A DNA stretch of 64,000 bases from the NCBI RefSeq assembly GCF_041296385.1, contig NC_091020.1, forward strand, positions 28,352,001-28,416,000. The letters are read 5' to 3'. Positions 48,555-58,802 of the stretch are shown here, in pieces (position 1 is the stretch's first letter; the number at the start of each line of letters is the position of its first letter). Source of the stretch: Aphelocoma coerulescens (taxonomy: Eukaryota > Chordata > Aves > Passeriformes > Corvidae). A model generated the notes under the pieces. The model was given only the letters and a program-made list of their open reading frames with translations. It was not told where the DNA came from and searched no databases. Position numbers and translations under genes: made by a program.

Positions 48555-51149
48555 GGTCTTTTAAGTAAAAATGATCTGGCATGTTCTCTTTCCAGAACAT
48601 TTTGAAGAGGACATTACATTTTCAAGAGACATTTCACAGAGACCAGCAGAAGACAGTCCCAGGCCAGCTGGGATGTGCATCCTTAGGCAGCTCCCCCTCT
48701 CCCTGGACAGGCTCCCAGCAGCCTCACTGTCTTGCTGTAGGATGCCATGGTCCTGCCTGCAGACCAACAGGACTGAAGTAAAACCATTTGCTCTAGTAAC
48801 CCACTGAGCAGGAGTCACTCTTGGGACCCACAAGTAAAAGGATAAAAACTGCAAAGAAAATTAGAAGTCATTTTTTGCAGACTATGAAAATATTGCTTTA
48901 GGTGAGTACATATCCTCTTGTATCCTCTGTTCTTATATAGAAGATACCAAATGTAATAAGGAAGCCCCCACACATCACACTGGCTTCAACCACATGGAGA
49001 ACAACTTCTCATGGCCCCTGATGCAGGGGTTAAGAAATGCATCAAAACTGAGGTTTTCCAAGGTCCATACTCCCAGACAGGGTCCTGCAAGCACTGCTGG
49101 CTGCTCAGACTCTGAACCCAGCCTGACTTTTTATAGAGATGATCATCAACCAGCAGTGTGAAAGTAAGGCTGATGCAGGGAGACCTTTCTCAAAATTTGC
49201 CTCATGTTGAGGACCCAGTTGGTCTTAAGATTCTTCTCTGAGATTGAATTAGGATAAGATTTGTGCTCAGAGTTGGTAATCTGAGTCACTGTTCAGGGAT
49301 TTCAACTGCAAGATGTCAAAACCTCTTGTGTCCAGAAAGCCCCTTGCCAGTACTTTGCCATGTTTCTGTCTCAGAAACCAGTTTGAACTTTGGAACCACC
49401 CAGTTAAGTCATTTGGGACCTGCTGATTTGATTTTGACTACAACCACTAGTTTTTAAAGATGCCAGACCTAACAGTTGTTTAAAAACTGAACAATAAACA
49501 TGCTTAATAACTTGCCACACAAGACACACACATTGAATCTGCACTGGTTATTTGGCAGTATCATGAACACTCCCCTCACGCTGATTTGATGACTAAACAC
49601 TGTTTAGAATAGTAACCGATCCTGCTGAGAAAAACCTAACTTTTAGGGCTGTTTCTTGCTGTTCACATTCCTTCTTGAAATTCTGTTCAGCTTTTGGTCT
49701 AAATTCTTCATGGCAAAAACCACTAAATTAGAAATGCATTTTGGGGTGATGCCAATATATTACAAAGTTATGCTTGGGGGTTTTTTCCCTGTTGCAGTTT
49801 GGTTTTTTTTTTAATCTAAAAATTGTTCTTGTTTTTAATTACAAACTCAAATCACCTGATCAAAAATGTAAGTTTTCTCCAATTCATACAGCAACAAACC
49901 ATTCAAGATTAATATGTTCAACTATTTGGTCAGCTGAAGGTATAAATTGGCTTGATGGACAACAGGAAGCATTAGAACAAAGGTTCAAAATGCTCAATGA
50001 GCTGAAAAATCTGTTTTGTACCAGTTCTGTTGAGCAACCTTTAAAACCAGTCTCACCCCATTAAACTGAATAGCACACTGTCTCCTTTAAAGCACTTTTC
50101 CAAGCAGATTTTTTGCATTTCACCCCCAATTTAGAAAGCAAGCTGACATGGAGCTGACACCAGTTTATGACCAAGGCATCTGCAGGGAAGAAGCAGAAAC
50201 CTTGCTGCTCTTGATCACACACATTTTCAAGGCCACAGTGTGTTTTTCAATAGCACTGTTGAGTTTAGTGCTGCCATCTCGGGGAAATCTGAGAGGAACA
50301 AGGTTATTTAAAAAAAAATATTAGAAACAGAAAACATTATTTTTTTGGCAAAATGTGACGATAAACAGAAAAAGTCAGAAGACAAATCAGAGTTGCTTAA
50401 GGGACCTCCAAGACTTCACAAGTTTTCCTATGTGCCATTAACCTCCTCAGTTCTGACTGCTTTTGCCGAAAATTATACTTTACTGATTTATTTTTTTACT
50501 GTTGTGGGCAGGAGGTCTATAAATCGATCTTTACAAGTCCTGGTAGAATATCTCTATTATACCTTGTAGGTATTTCTAGGTTTGTGTATAATACTCCTGG
50601 GGTCCACCCTGGCAAACAAACACCCCTGAAACCTACAGGTGATGCCACTGGACTTCTAATTGAATGAGTGACAAATCTTTGAAGAAAAATAGGACTGATG
50701 ACACCAGGTGACACACTGAAAAGGGCTTCTAAGCAGAGCCCTGCACGCAGGGGCTGGGTGCATTTGTTCCTCTTTTATTAAAATCATTGACTGGTTTGAA
50801 CAACAGTGTTTTAGGCTAACTGAAAGGAACATTTATCCTTCCTGTAGCCCCAAAATGAACCAAAAAAAAAAAAAAAAATCAAACGTTATGAGGCAGTAAT
50901 TTGAGGTTGGGGAAAAAACATTAATTCCTTTTCGGCTGTTATTGTTGTTTTCCATTCCCTCATAAGGGAAATTTAATTCAATTTCCAAATTACATTTTCT
51001 TTCAAAATGAAATATCCAAGCATTTATTTCAGAAATGTCAAAGGGAAATGCATTAAAGCTTCATTTATAAGTTGGTTTAGGATTATGTGTTGAACTTAGA
51101 CTTGATCCACAAGTACCTTTGCTTGACTTGGAAAGGAGCTCTTTTCATC
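48555..51149. other. Non-coding, short A/T runs
   Basis: Includes a 16-17 base A run at 50,862-50,878. No exon or repeat family recognised. Confidence 0.45.
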
Positions 51150-51640
51150 CTGTTATGCAGAGCACTCCTCCTGGAGCTGCTCCAGCATGGGGAAAGGCGG
51201 TGGGGATGCTGAAATGTCAGGCTGTCTCAGCTGACACTCGGTGCCATCTCCCACAGGTGGCGACTGATGGCACATGCCAGCTGTCAGGGGGCAAAGCCAT
51301 CCAGTGACAAGCAGGTGGCCAGGCCGTTTTGCGGTCATGGCAGCCCCAGAGCATTCCTTTGCAGTCACCAACGGCACCACCTGTTGTGCTGTTCCCCTCG
51401 TGGTCCCTGATGTCCCTCCTAGGCCCACAGTGTCCCTCCTTGGCTGTCCTTCACCCCTTATGTTGTTGACAACATCCTGCTGGACCTCAGGAGCTCCATT
51501 TTTATAGGACAATGACGATGTCAGGGCAGCACAAGATCCCTCCACCAGCTGAATTATCCCCTCCTCCTGCAGGACAGCTCTCCTTGCCTGCTCATGGGTC
51601 ACTTTTGCGAGCAGGCTTCTCATATTTGTCCCCTACAAAA
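51150..51640 (-). other. GC-rich block with unrecognised 156-codon open frame
   Basis: The block is clearly GC-richer than its neighbours. On the minus strand a frame opens with ATG at 51,623 and runs to 51,153. Its first third is mixed and protein-like in composition (LLAKVTHEQARRAVLQEEG, then residues ending DVVNNIRGEG). The last part is glycine- and proline-rich and less convincing. Just upstream on the minus strand, 'ttcttctcatgttttgtag' could be a splice acceptor, so an exon is possible. I do not recognise the product. It could equally be a decayed retrocopy or chance in GC-rich DNA. Confidence 0.25.
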
Positions 51641-52079
51641 CATGAGAAGAACTTCCCAAGAAGAACTTACTTTGCCCTGGCCAAATCTTCCAGGATGAAA
51701 CTCGAGGCAAAGAGGTGCCTCTCTCTACCTGTCAGCCTACACCCCCTGCCACACACTTTTTACTGTTGACTCTTCTATTTTTTGTCATGCTCTCTGCTTG
51801 TTGTCTGAGACGAGATGAAAGATTTTTAATAGTGATGGCATACAGCTCTAGAGACAAAAGGGTCTATTCCTTTCTTATCTTGGATGTGTTAAAAACACTC
51901 TACCTTCATCCCGCTACGTTCAAAAGGAGACAAAAGTGAAACGAAGTGAACAATTTTTCAGCACCATTAATAAAACAACCCCAAATGATATAAAATAGCC
52001 TTGTTTCACATGACAAACACTGTACCCACGAGCTTTGGCTTCTCTCATGAAGAGAGAGAGAGAAAACCTTCAGAACTTT
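51641..52079. other. Non-coding, nothing recognised
   Basis: No repeat or exon recognised, apart from the possible acceptor noted for the preceding minus-strand frame. Confidence 0.45.
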
Positions 52080-52340
52080 TTCTGGGCTCTCAAACTTCCA
52101 GCGCGGTTCGTAGGGGCTGTAATTTAGCCCCAGGCATTCGAGAATCTACTTTGTGTGTTTTGGCAATGACATGAAAATGCAGAGAGAACTGTACATCTTG
52201 CAGTTGTACGCTGAGCTAGGCGATCTGAGGGGCCTGTCTATAATAGAGGAATCATCTTTTCTTCAATGAAGTGCTACTATTGTTGTGATCTTCAATAAAG
52301 GATATAATGGATGCATTCATGTGGTGGCTGTTGTTTGTGT
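52080..52340. promoter_or_regulatory. Candidate conserved non-coding element
   Basis: Repeat-free balanced sequence that retains isolated CpGs (ccagcgcggttcgtagg, gtacgctgagctaggcgatc, and shortly beyond cagcgcacggctaagcgcac). The surrounding DNA has lost most of its CpGs. The texture is typical of long-conserved vertebrate non-coding DNA. No reading frame or family is recognised. Conservation is inferred and untested. Confidence 0.3.
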
Positions 52341-53628
52341 GTGATTCTTTCAGCGCACGGCTAAGCGCACAAGAGTCTTTTAAACTCTTCTCTACTCACA
52401 TCCAGTAGTGCTAGCATTTTGTGCCAAACTAGGTTGGTTTTCCCCCTGCAAGCTTCTTTTCCTATTATTTTTGGATAAATCCAATTGACCATGAAATACC
52501 TCTTTATTGCAAAATGATATCTCCAAGCCCTCACTGTGGGATCATGGGTTAAAACACCACTGTAATGCGCATTTGCGTGGAGGTGTTGTTGGTTTAAACA
52601 TTCACCTTTCTAAAATTAGTCACTTTGGCCCACTGTAGGCATGTTAAGAAAGAGATATTCTTCAGGGGTCAGAAGTGATAAGCGAGGATGCATCTGCTTC
52701 TGGGCACCATAATGATATCAATTGCCCATTTTCATGTAACTCCAAACTGAAGCTACGTCTTTCACGTGAGTAAACAGCATTCTCAGGCCTTCATGAGGTG
52801 GCCTGAATAAAGTAATTTCCTTCTATTTGCTTACAGCATAGGGCAGAGGAGAGATTTTCAAAGACAAAGGGCAAAGGTTGTGCCTGGAAAACCAGAAATT
52901 TGCATAAACCCACAAAGTAATGGCACGAGCAAAAAACATTTTAGCATGCAGTGTGCATGTGTGCTTAACATATCACAGATGCAATCACTAACATGTGGCC
53001 TCTGAAGGAGGGAAGGGTGCTGAGTGAGGCTGCAGCCAGCAGCTGGAAGTGCACAGGATGGGCCATGAGAGGACGCTCATTTTATAACCATACAGCTACA
53101 ACAAAAACACTTAGAAAAAGGGTAGGGGAGGAAATGTTGCCTTGAATCTGCTCTAAAGAGCTTACTTCAATCAATAGACCTACATTTAAATAAGTTTAGA
53201 AATAATTATCTGTTACAAATCTGGTTTTCTGCCTTGTTAGTCAGAGATCCTAGGCACTTTTATTTAAAATTTGTACTAATCTCAACCTCATTTAACTATA
53301 CAATGTGAACAGTTTAGGGAAAGAGAGAGAAAAAAAAAAAAAAGAAAAACATAAAACCTTCTAGCATCTTTTCTTTTTAGGCAAGTTTAAAAGGATGAGC
53401 ACCTAGCAAGGTTTTTTCTCAAGTCATTTTTTAAAGATTGTTACTATCTTTTCATATTAAAGTTAACATTACCATATGCTGTTGAGCTTTTGTTGATGGC
53501 AGTGCTTAAACTGGGATGTTGTTTCCTTTGGAGATTCTTACTGCCAGTCATTAATTTACATTTTTTTGAAATCGTACAGCAAGTGCTTTGTTGATGCCTG
53601 TTTTCATTTTGTTTCTCTCTCTTTTCAG
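52341..53628. other. Non-coding, nothing definite
   Basis: A/T-rich DNA with a 14-base A run near 53,331. 53,440-53,628 leads into the candidate microexon and includes a strong polypyrimidine tract. Confidence 0.4.
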
Positions 53629-53655
53629 GTCACACATGAGGAGTTTTTTCAAACA
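53629..53655 (+). CDS. Candidate 27-nt microexon (partial gene, unproven)
   Basis: A strong acceptor (tttctctctcttttcag ending at 53,628) is followed 27 bases later by a consensus donor, GTAAGT, at 53,656-53,661. The 27 bases are a whole number of codons. One phase reads VTHEEFFQT, a second also lacks a stop, and the third has TGA. In-frame microexons of 3-27 nt with strong pyrimidine tracts are known in vertebrate neuronal and muscle genes. I do not recognise the peptide and no other exon of a host gene is visible. The pattern could be chance, since donor-like hexamers are common over 64 kb. Confidence 0.25.
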
Positions 53656-53931
53656 GTAAGTTAAGGCAATGGAATGAAATCAGTGACATCTGCCACTCAT
53701 GCTCTCTTCCACCATCCTGTTTGCCCACAGCCCCCCTTTTCTCCTTTTCTTTTTGTAATGCTTGTGGTTTTCATCCCATTCAAAGGCCACCCCCAATTCT
53801 TCCCCTCACCCCACAGTTTCTCCAGTAATTACACTGGGAAATGCATTTGAAGTTGAATCTCTTTCTCTCCTTCATTCTTTGGCCCTTTATGGCTGTTGGT
53901 TTGGGGATGTCTTAATGTTCCCATTTGAATG

Positions 53932-53975
53932 GAGCTATCTCCCTTCATAAACTGAGCTATCTCCCTTCATAAACT
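53932..53975. repeat. Perfect 22-bp tandem duplication
   Basis: The 22-base unit (gagctatctcccttcataaa plus ct) occurs at 53,932-53,953 and again, identically, at 53,954-53,975. With no mismatch between copies it is a recent event, or a site kept identical by slippage. Confidence 0.95.
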
Positions 53976-54264
53976 TCAGTCATGTCCATTTTTATTTCGT
54001 GTCTGAGGAAATCAAACAATGTGTCATGGAAATGAAGTGCCCAGCACTTAACATGATCCCATGCTGATTGTTACAGGCTTCTAGGAATTGTCCTACTCTC
54101 TGCTTTTGGTCCCCTATTGTGGTTGACCATCTCCATACCAATCTAAATAAATGAAATCTAATTAAAAAGAAAAAAGGACACAACTGCCTCCCAACTCCCT
54201 CTTTAAAAGCTGAATGAATAACATTGAATCGTCTCCAGTAGGAAATTTATGAGGCTGAGAGTTA
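53976..54264. other. Non-coding, nothing recognised
   Basis: No repeat or exon recognised. Confidence 0.45.
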
Positions 54265-54377
54265 GGGTCCTGATCCTGAACTCTTTACTCAGGCACTAAT
54301 CCTCACACATTTGATTTATCCTTTCAGCTTCAGTTCACACAATGACTCATAAAAATAAGTGATGTAGGATTGGGCCC
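54265..54377. repeat. Ancient palindromic MITE-like repeat
   Basis: The left end 'gggtcctgatcctgaactct' with 'ttactcaggca' and the right end 'aataagtgatgtaggatt' with 'gggccc' are degenerate inverted copies (gggtcctgatcct versus reverse-complemented gggcccaatccta). The order matches a sauropsid repeat I recall with cctgatcctg...tactcaggca arms and a gcaggattgggccc end. It is non-coding, old, and the third relic of this general kind in the window. Confidence 0.6.
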
Positions 54378-54708
54378 TTCGGAATCTTGCAATGATGCAG
54401 TTTTCCCCAGTGTTTTCTTCCATTAATGTGATTTTTAACTACTGACTATTCAGGCAGAGAAAATATACTCAGAACAGAGATTTTTTTTTTAAATCCTTAC
54501 TCCGGCATATAAAGAAGGTAGTAACTTGTCAGAGAAGGATTTGTTCCAACAAACATACAGGTATCCATTTCAGATTTCTTCAGTAATAGATTTGTCTCTC
54601 CTCTGTGTCAGATTAGGACCATTGCCATAAGGGACCATCCTATTGTATTACAGCATGGATGCTCCCTATTGCAATGCTCTGAAGTATCTATTTAGGACAA
54701 GCTGCTTT
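54378..54708. other. Non-coding, nothing recognised
   Basis: A short T run at 54,481-54,490. Nothing else recognised. Confidence 0.5.
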
Positions 54709-55565
54709 AAAAAAAAAAAGAAAAAGAAGAAGAAGATGAAGAAGAAAAAAAAAAGGAAAAGGAAAAGGAAAAGGAAAAGGAAAAGGAAAAGAAAAAGAAA
54801 AAGGAAAAGGAAAAGGAAAAGGAAAAGGAAAAGGAAAAGAAAAAGAAAGAAAAAGAAAAAGAAAAAGAAAAAGAAAAAGAAAAAGAAAAAGAAAAAGAAA
54901 AAGAAAAAGAAAAAGAAAAAGAAAAAGAAAAAGAAAAAGAAAAAGAAAAGGAAAAGGAAAAAGAAAAAGAAAAAGAAAAAGAAAAAGAAAAAGAAAAAGA
55001 AAAAGAAAAAGAAAAAGAAAAAGAAAAAGAAAAAGAAAAAGAAGAAAAAGAAAAAGAAAAAGAAGAAAAAGAAAAAGAAGAAAAAGAAAAAGAAAAAGAA
55101 AAAGAAAAAGAAAAAGAAAAAGAAAAAGAAAAAGAAAAAGAAAAAGAAAAAGAAAAAGAAAAAGAAAAAAAAGAAAAAGAAAAAGAAGAAAAAGAAAAAG
55201 AAGAAAAAGAAAAAGAAAAAGAAAAAGAAAAAGAAAAAGAAAAAGAAAAAGAAAAAGAAAAAGAAAAAGAAAAAGAAAAAGAAAAAGAAAAAGAAAAAGA
55301 AAAAGAAAAAGAAAAAGAAAAAGAAAAAGAAGAAAAAGAAAAAGAAAAAGAAGAAAAAGAAAAAGAAGAAAAAGAAAAAGAAAAAGAAAAAGAAAAAGAA
55401 AAAGAAAAAGAAAAAGAAAAAGAAAAAGAAAAAGAAGAAAAAGAAAAAGAAAAAGAAAAAGAAAAAGAAAAAGAAAAAGAAAAAGAAAAAGAAAAAGAAA
55501 AAGAAAAAGAAAAAGAAAAAGAAAAAGAAAAAGAAAAAGAAAAAGAAAAAGAAAAAAGAAGGAAA
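54709..55565. repeat. Long polypurine satellite-like tract, (AAAAAG)n and (AAAAGG)n
   Basis: From 54,738 to 55,565 there are 828 consecutive purines on the plus strand; the only pyrimidine after the start of the tract is a T at 54,737. It opens with GAA-rich units and then AAAAGG hexamers. Most of it is AAAAAG hexamers, with GAAG interruptions that shorten a unit to AAG. A hexamer keeps the reading frame, so one plus-strand frame reads as over 300 mostly lysine residues and minus-strand frames read as phenylalanine or FS repeats. None is a gene. Long homopurine tracts of this sort are known to impede polymerases and form triplexes. Confidence 0.97.
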
Positions 55566-57377
55566 CCCAGATGCTTCTTTGCTAGTATTGCAAACTGTAA
55601 CACAGATCACCACCAAAAAGGAAACAAAGGAAACTCTAGACTACAGTAAAACCTGATCTGTTTAGTATATGCTCTTAAAACTTAATGTGCATGGTTAGGA
55701 TCCAGTTGAGAGCTCTGTCGCTTAAACTTGGATTGAAGCAGCTCTGCTGTAAAGTTTCTTTCCTGATGTCATTTTAAAGTGAGAAGAGGCAAGAAGAGAA
55801 ACAAATTGACACGTACTGTGATAAATTCCTGTAATGGATTAGAAACAGTGCATTGCTGTCGCTGAAGTCAGAACAGAACCGTTTGGGAAATGGTTCAGAG
55901 ATGCTGGCTCTGGTTATTTCTTCCAGTGGAGGAATAAGAATGCTGGAAACTTGCCTTGTGTGTGTGTGATCTGGACTAAAGTCCCTCTGGAAATGCATTA
56001 AAAAAAAGGGAGGTCTTGTTGCTAAAGGGTATTGTTTGGAAAAATATACAAAACAACAACCAGCAAAAGAAACTGCTTTTGTAGATGATGGGAAATACCA
56101 GGAATGGATAAAGTTATTCATACTAGGCTGAATTCTCATGTCTGTCTTCCTGTCTGAGAGTGAATGAGAAGCAAACTTAGAATTTCCTCTGTTCCTGCCT
56201 CCTCAGGTACTCAACTCAGGAGGTCCCATTAGGATTTTAAAAAGGCTAATTTTGCAGACCACTGGAGAGGCAGAAGGCTGCTTGCTGACTGGTTGGAATC
56301 CCATTTATTTTGTTTGCTTCTTCTGTTTTGGGAGAGTACATTTTGGTATATTTAGGAGGTTACCCTCCAACATCTGGGAGTAATTTTCACACCAAATGAT
56401 GGGAAGACAACCCTTAGTTACACCACTGATTCCCACCCCACTGCTGAAAACAGCACATCTCCATGTGTGCACCCCACTTACTTCCTGACTGGGGACAACC
56501 ACCCGAGGGGCTCCCCTCCTTTGAGTCCCCTTCTGCCAGGGTGACTCTTCCTTAAGGCCACAGGGAGGAATCCAACTTCCCCCCTTCTCTGCCCCTGAGC
56601 AGCTTCTGTTCTACAGGAAAATGAACTTTTCGGACCCCTTCCTGTTTACCCTGACTTGAGAGGAGGTTTTGGGGTTCCACCACTGCTGATGTCCCACTGC
56701 TTCCTTATGCCCCCCCCCCGTGCATCACACCCCCCTCTGGAAGGGGGTTAAGAAAGTTATGATGCTTTTCTTTTGGTTAAAATACAAACATTTTGACCCA
56801 AACTAACAAAGTATTTCAAAATGTGAGGAACAGGAAGTAGGAAGAGAGGGCTTTTTCAGAGCAAAGTCTATCTGGATGGTTTTAATGGAGCTGTAGAACA
56901 ATCAAGTGTGAAATATTATTATTATTTATGAACCAACCTGCACTCTCACTGCCTGAGATATCATTTTACTGGCATATGCAAAGTGATGCAATTCTTTGGC
57001 TTCCTTCCCTGCTATAAGTGTCCCCACAGCCTGAATGGGACGGTTGAGGACCCATTTCCAGTACGTGGATCTCAGACCAAATTGCACAGTGACAGATCAG
57101 AGGTCTGCTTTGAACAGGGGCAGCACACAAAGCAATCCTCCTGGTGAGGGACTTTCAGGGTGATTTATAATGGAGCATGATGGAGCACTAAGATATCGTC
57201 AATGGAAAAAGCAATACGTATTCTCATAACAAAATAACCAATAACAAAAGCTCTCCTTTAAAATTATCCTCTGAGCAACTTTTACCTCTGCAAACATCCA
57301 CCTCCATATAGCCACCAATCTGGGGCAGAGAGAAAGGAAAAGACCCAAGGCCAGCAGCCAGCACAAAATGAAACTAA
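55566..57377. other. Non-coding, nothing recognised
   Basis: C-rich runs lie at 56,711-56,719 and nearby. A 121-codon minus-strand frame at 55,774-56,139 has no known features. Confidence 0.45.
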
Positions 57378-57404
57378 TGATATTGTCAGAATAGGACAAT
57401 ATCA
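57378..57404. repeat. Perfect 10-bp inverted repeat with 7-nt spacer
   Basis: TGATATTGTC (57,378-57,387) and GACAATATCA (57,395-57,404) are exact reverse complements around AGAATAG. It lies within an open minus-strand frame (57,199-57,615, 138 codons) that I do not recognise and think is chance. Confidence 0.8.
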
Positions 57405-58783
57405 GAGCAAAAGCGGGACTATGGGTAGGGGCCCCATGGAGCTGGGAAAAGGGCAATACCAGGGCAAAGCGACTCTGGGCTAACCTGGCTTCTGCAACAC
57501 CTAGTGCAAGTACTGCCCACACTGCTGCTGAACCACAGGAAGCTGGAGCACTCAGACAAGCCCTGTGCTGCTCATGGGGATTTCTAGCTGACATTCCAGC
57601 TGTAGAAGGTGCCATTGCAAAGCTTGTGGCATTAGATCTCAGGCAGAGACAGCCAAGGGGCTGAGCAGCAGCCGACTTCCACCGATGGCCGCATGTCCTG
57701 GCTTCTGTAAATTAGAAGGGGCCGTCTGCTCCCTGTAGACCTGAGAATGGCTTCCCTTAATTTTAGTGTCTCCAGCAGCAATGACATAAGCACTTTTAGT
57801 GGAGAAATTGCTCTGATGATCCCTGCTTTCCCATTTTGGCAGTATAGAGGAGCTGTCATCAGGATTCATCTGACCTACTATTGTTCATTCCCTTTTCCTT
57901 CAAACTAGTAAAATTTCCTGCTGCTTTCCTGTGGGTTAAATACCAGGGATTTAGGATGAGCAGAGCAGCAAATCATCTGTTGGCTCTTGCTTCCCCTCTC
58001 TCCCTCTCCATCTCTCTCTGCAAGCAGCACTTCCTCCGGCACTGATTTATATTTGGTTCCACAGAAAGAGAAGCCGCTGGGGAGGTTTCAGCCTTTGACA
58101 CCAGAGTCACCAGGGACCTGAAGCTGAGCTCATGGCTTGCAAGAGCAGCTGCATGGATGCCCAAAGAAACCCAGCCCACCTCCCTGTCCTCACTCCCACC
58201 CTGGTTCTGGAGGGTTTTGTTGTTTTGGATGGTTGTGATGGATGGGAATTAAAGCCATGATTGTCACCAGGAGGCTCCCCATGCCTGTTGTGGCCAGGAA
58301 CCCCTGCTGTGGGTGAGTGCCCAAGGCACTGCTAAAATACAGCGGTGCCTACAATGGTGTAAAGCTCTAAAGACAATCCCTTTACCTCTGGCTGCAGTGG
58401 CTGAATGCAGAGCTTGGGAGCTCTAAGTTTCCGCCTTCACCTTCAACACAGATCATACCAAGGTATCTCTTATGCTGAGCTTCCTAACTGACTTGTGTTG
58501 TGTGAAAAATCCTTCAAGATCTCTAAACAGAAGGTATTGAAGAATATCAGCTTGCTCTTAATTGAATGTGGTCTCCTGAATAGAACACAGGTGAGCTCAG
58601 ACTATATCCCCTGCTCTTAAGAGAAGCTGTGGACATTTGGAAGGAGATCGCTGCTTTTTCCAACAGTGGTGAATAGCAATCTCACCATCAAAGGAGCAGT
58701 TGTGATTTTTCCATCCAGGTGGATAACCACAGAGCTACCTGTGTTGATCATGCCCTTTTATTTTACTGAGGTGATGCCCATGG
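57405..58783. other. Non-coding, nothing recognised
   Basis: Short CT-rich stretch at 57,990-58,020. No exon or repeat family recognised. Confidence 0.45.
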
Positions 58784-58802
58784 CCAGCTGGCAGCCAGCT
58801 GG
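58784..58802. promoter_or_regulatory. Two CAGCTG E-boxes one helical turn apart
   Basis: CCAGCTGG occurs at 58,784-58,791 and 58,795-58,802, so two palindromic CAGCTG E-boxes start 11 bp apart. It is effectively an 11-bp tandem duplication of CCAGCTGGCAG. The spacing would place two bHLH dimers on the same DNA face. Function is inference. Confidence 0.4.

Noticed and set aside
48530..48860. Poly-T tract as the poly-A tail of a minus-strand processed pseudogene
   Set aside because: No polyadenylation signal near the tail, no recognisable coding remnant and no target-site duplication seen.
54643..55656. About 300-codon lysine-rich (plus) and phenylalanine/serine-rich (minus) frames
   Set aside because: Translation of the hexamer purine tract, which keeps frame because its unit is 6 bp.
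57199..57615. 138-codon minus-strand frame with a membrane-like stretch
   Set aside because: One hydrophobic segment alone is weak; no homologous family recognised.
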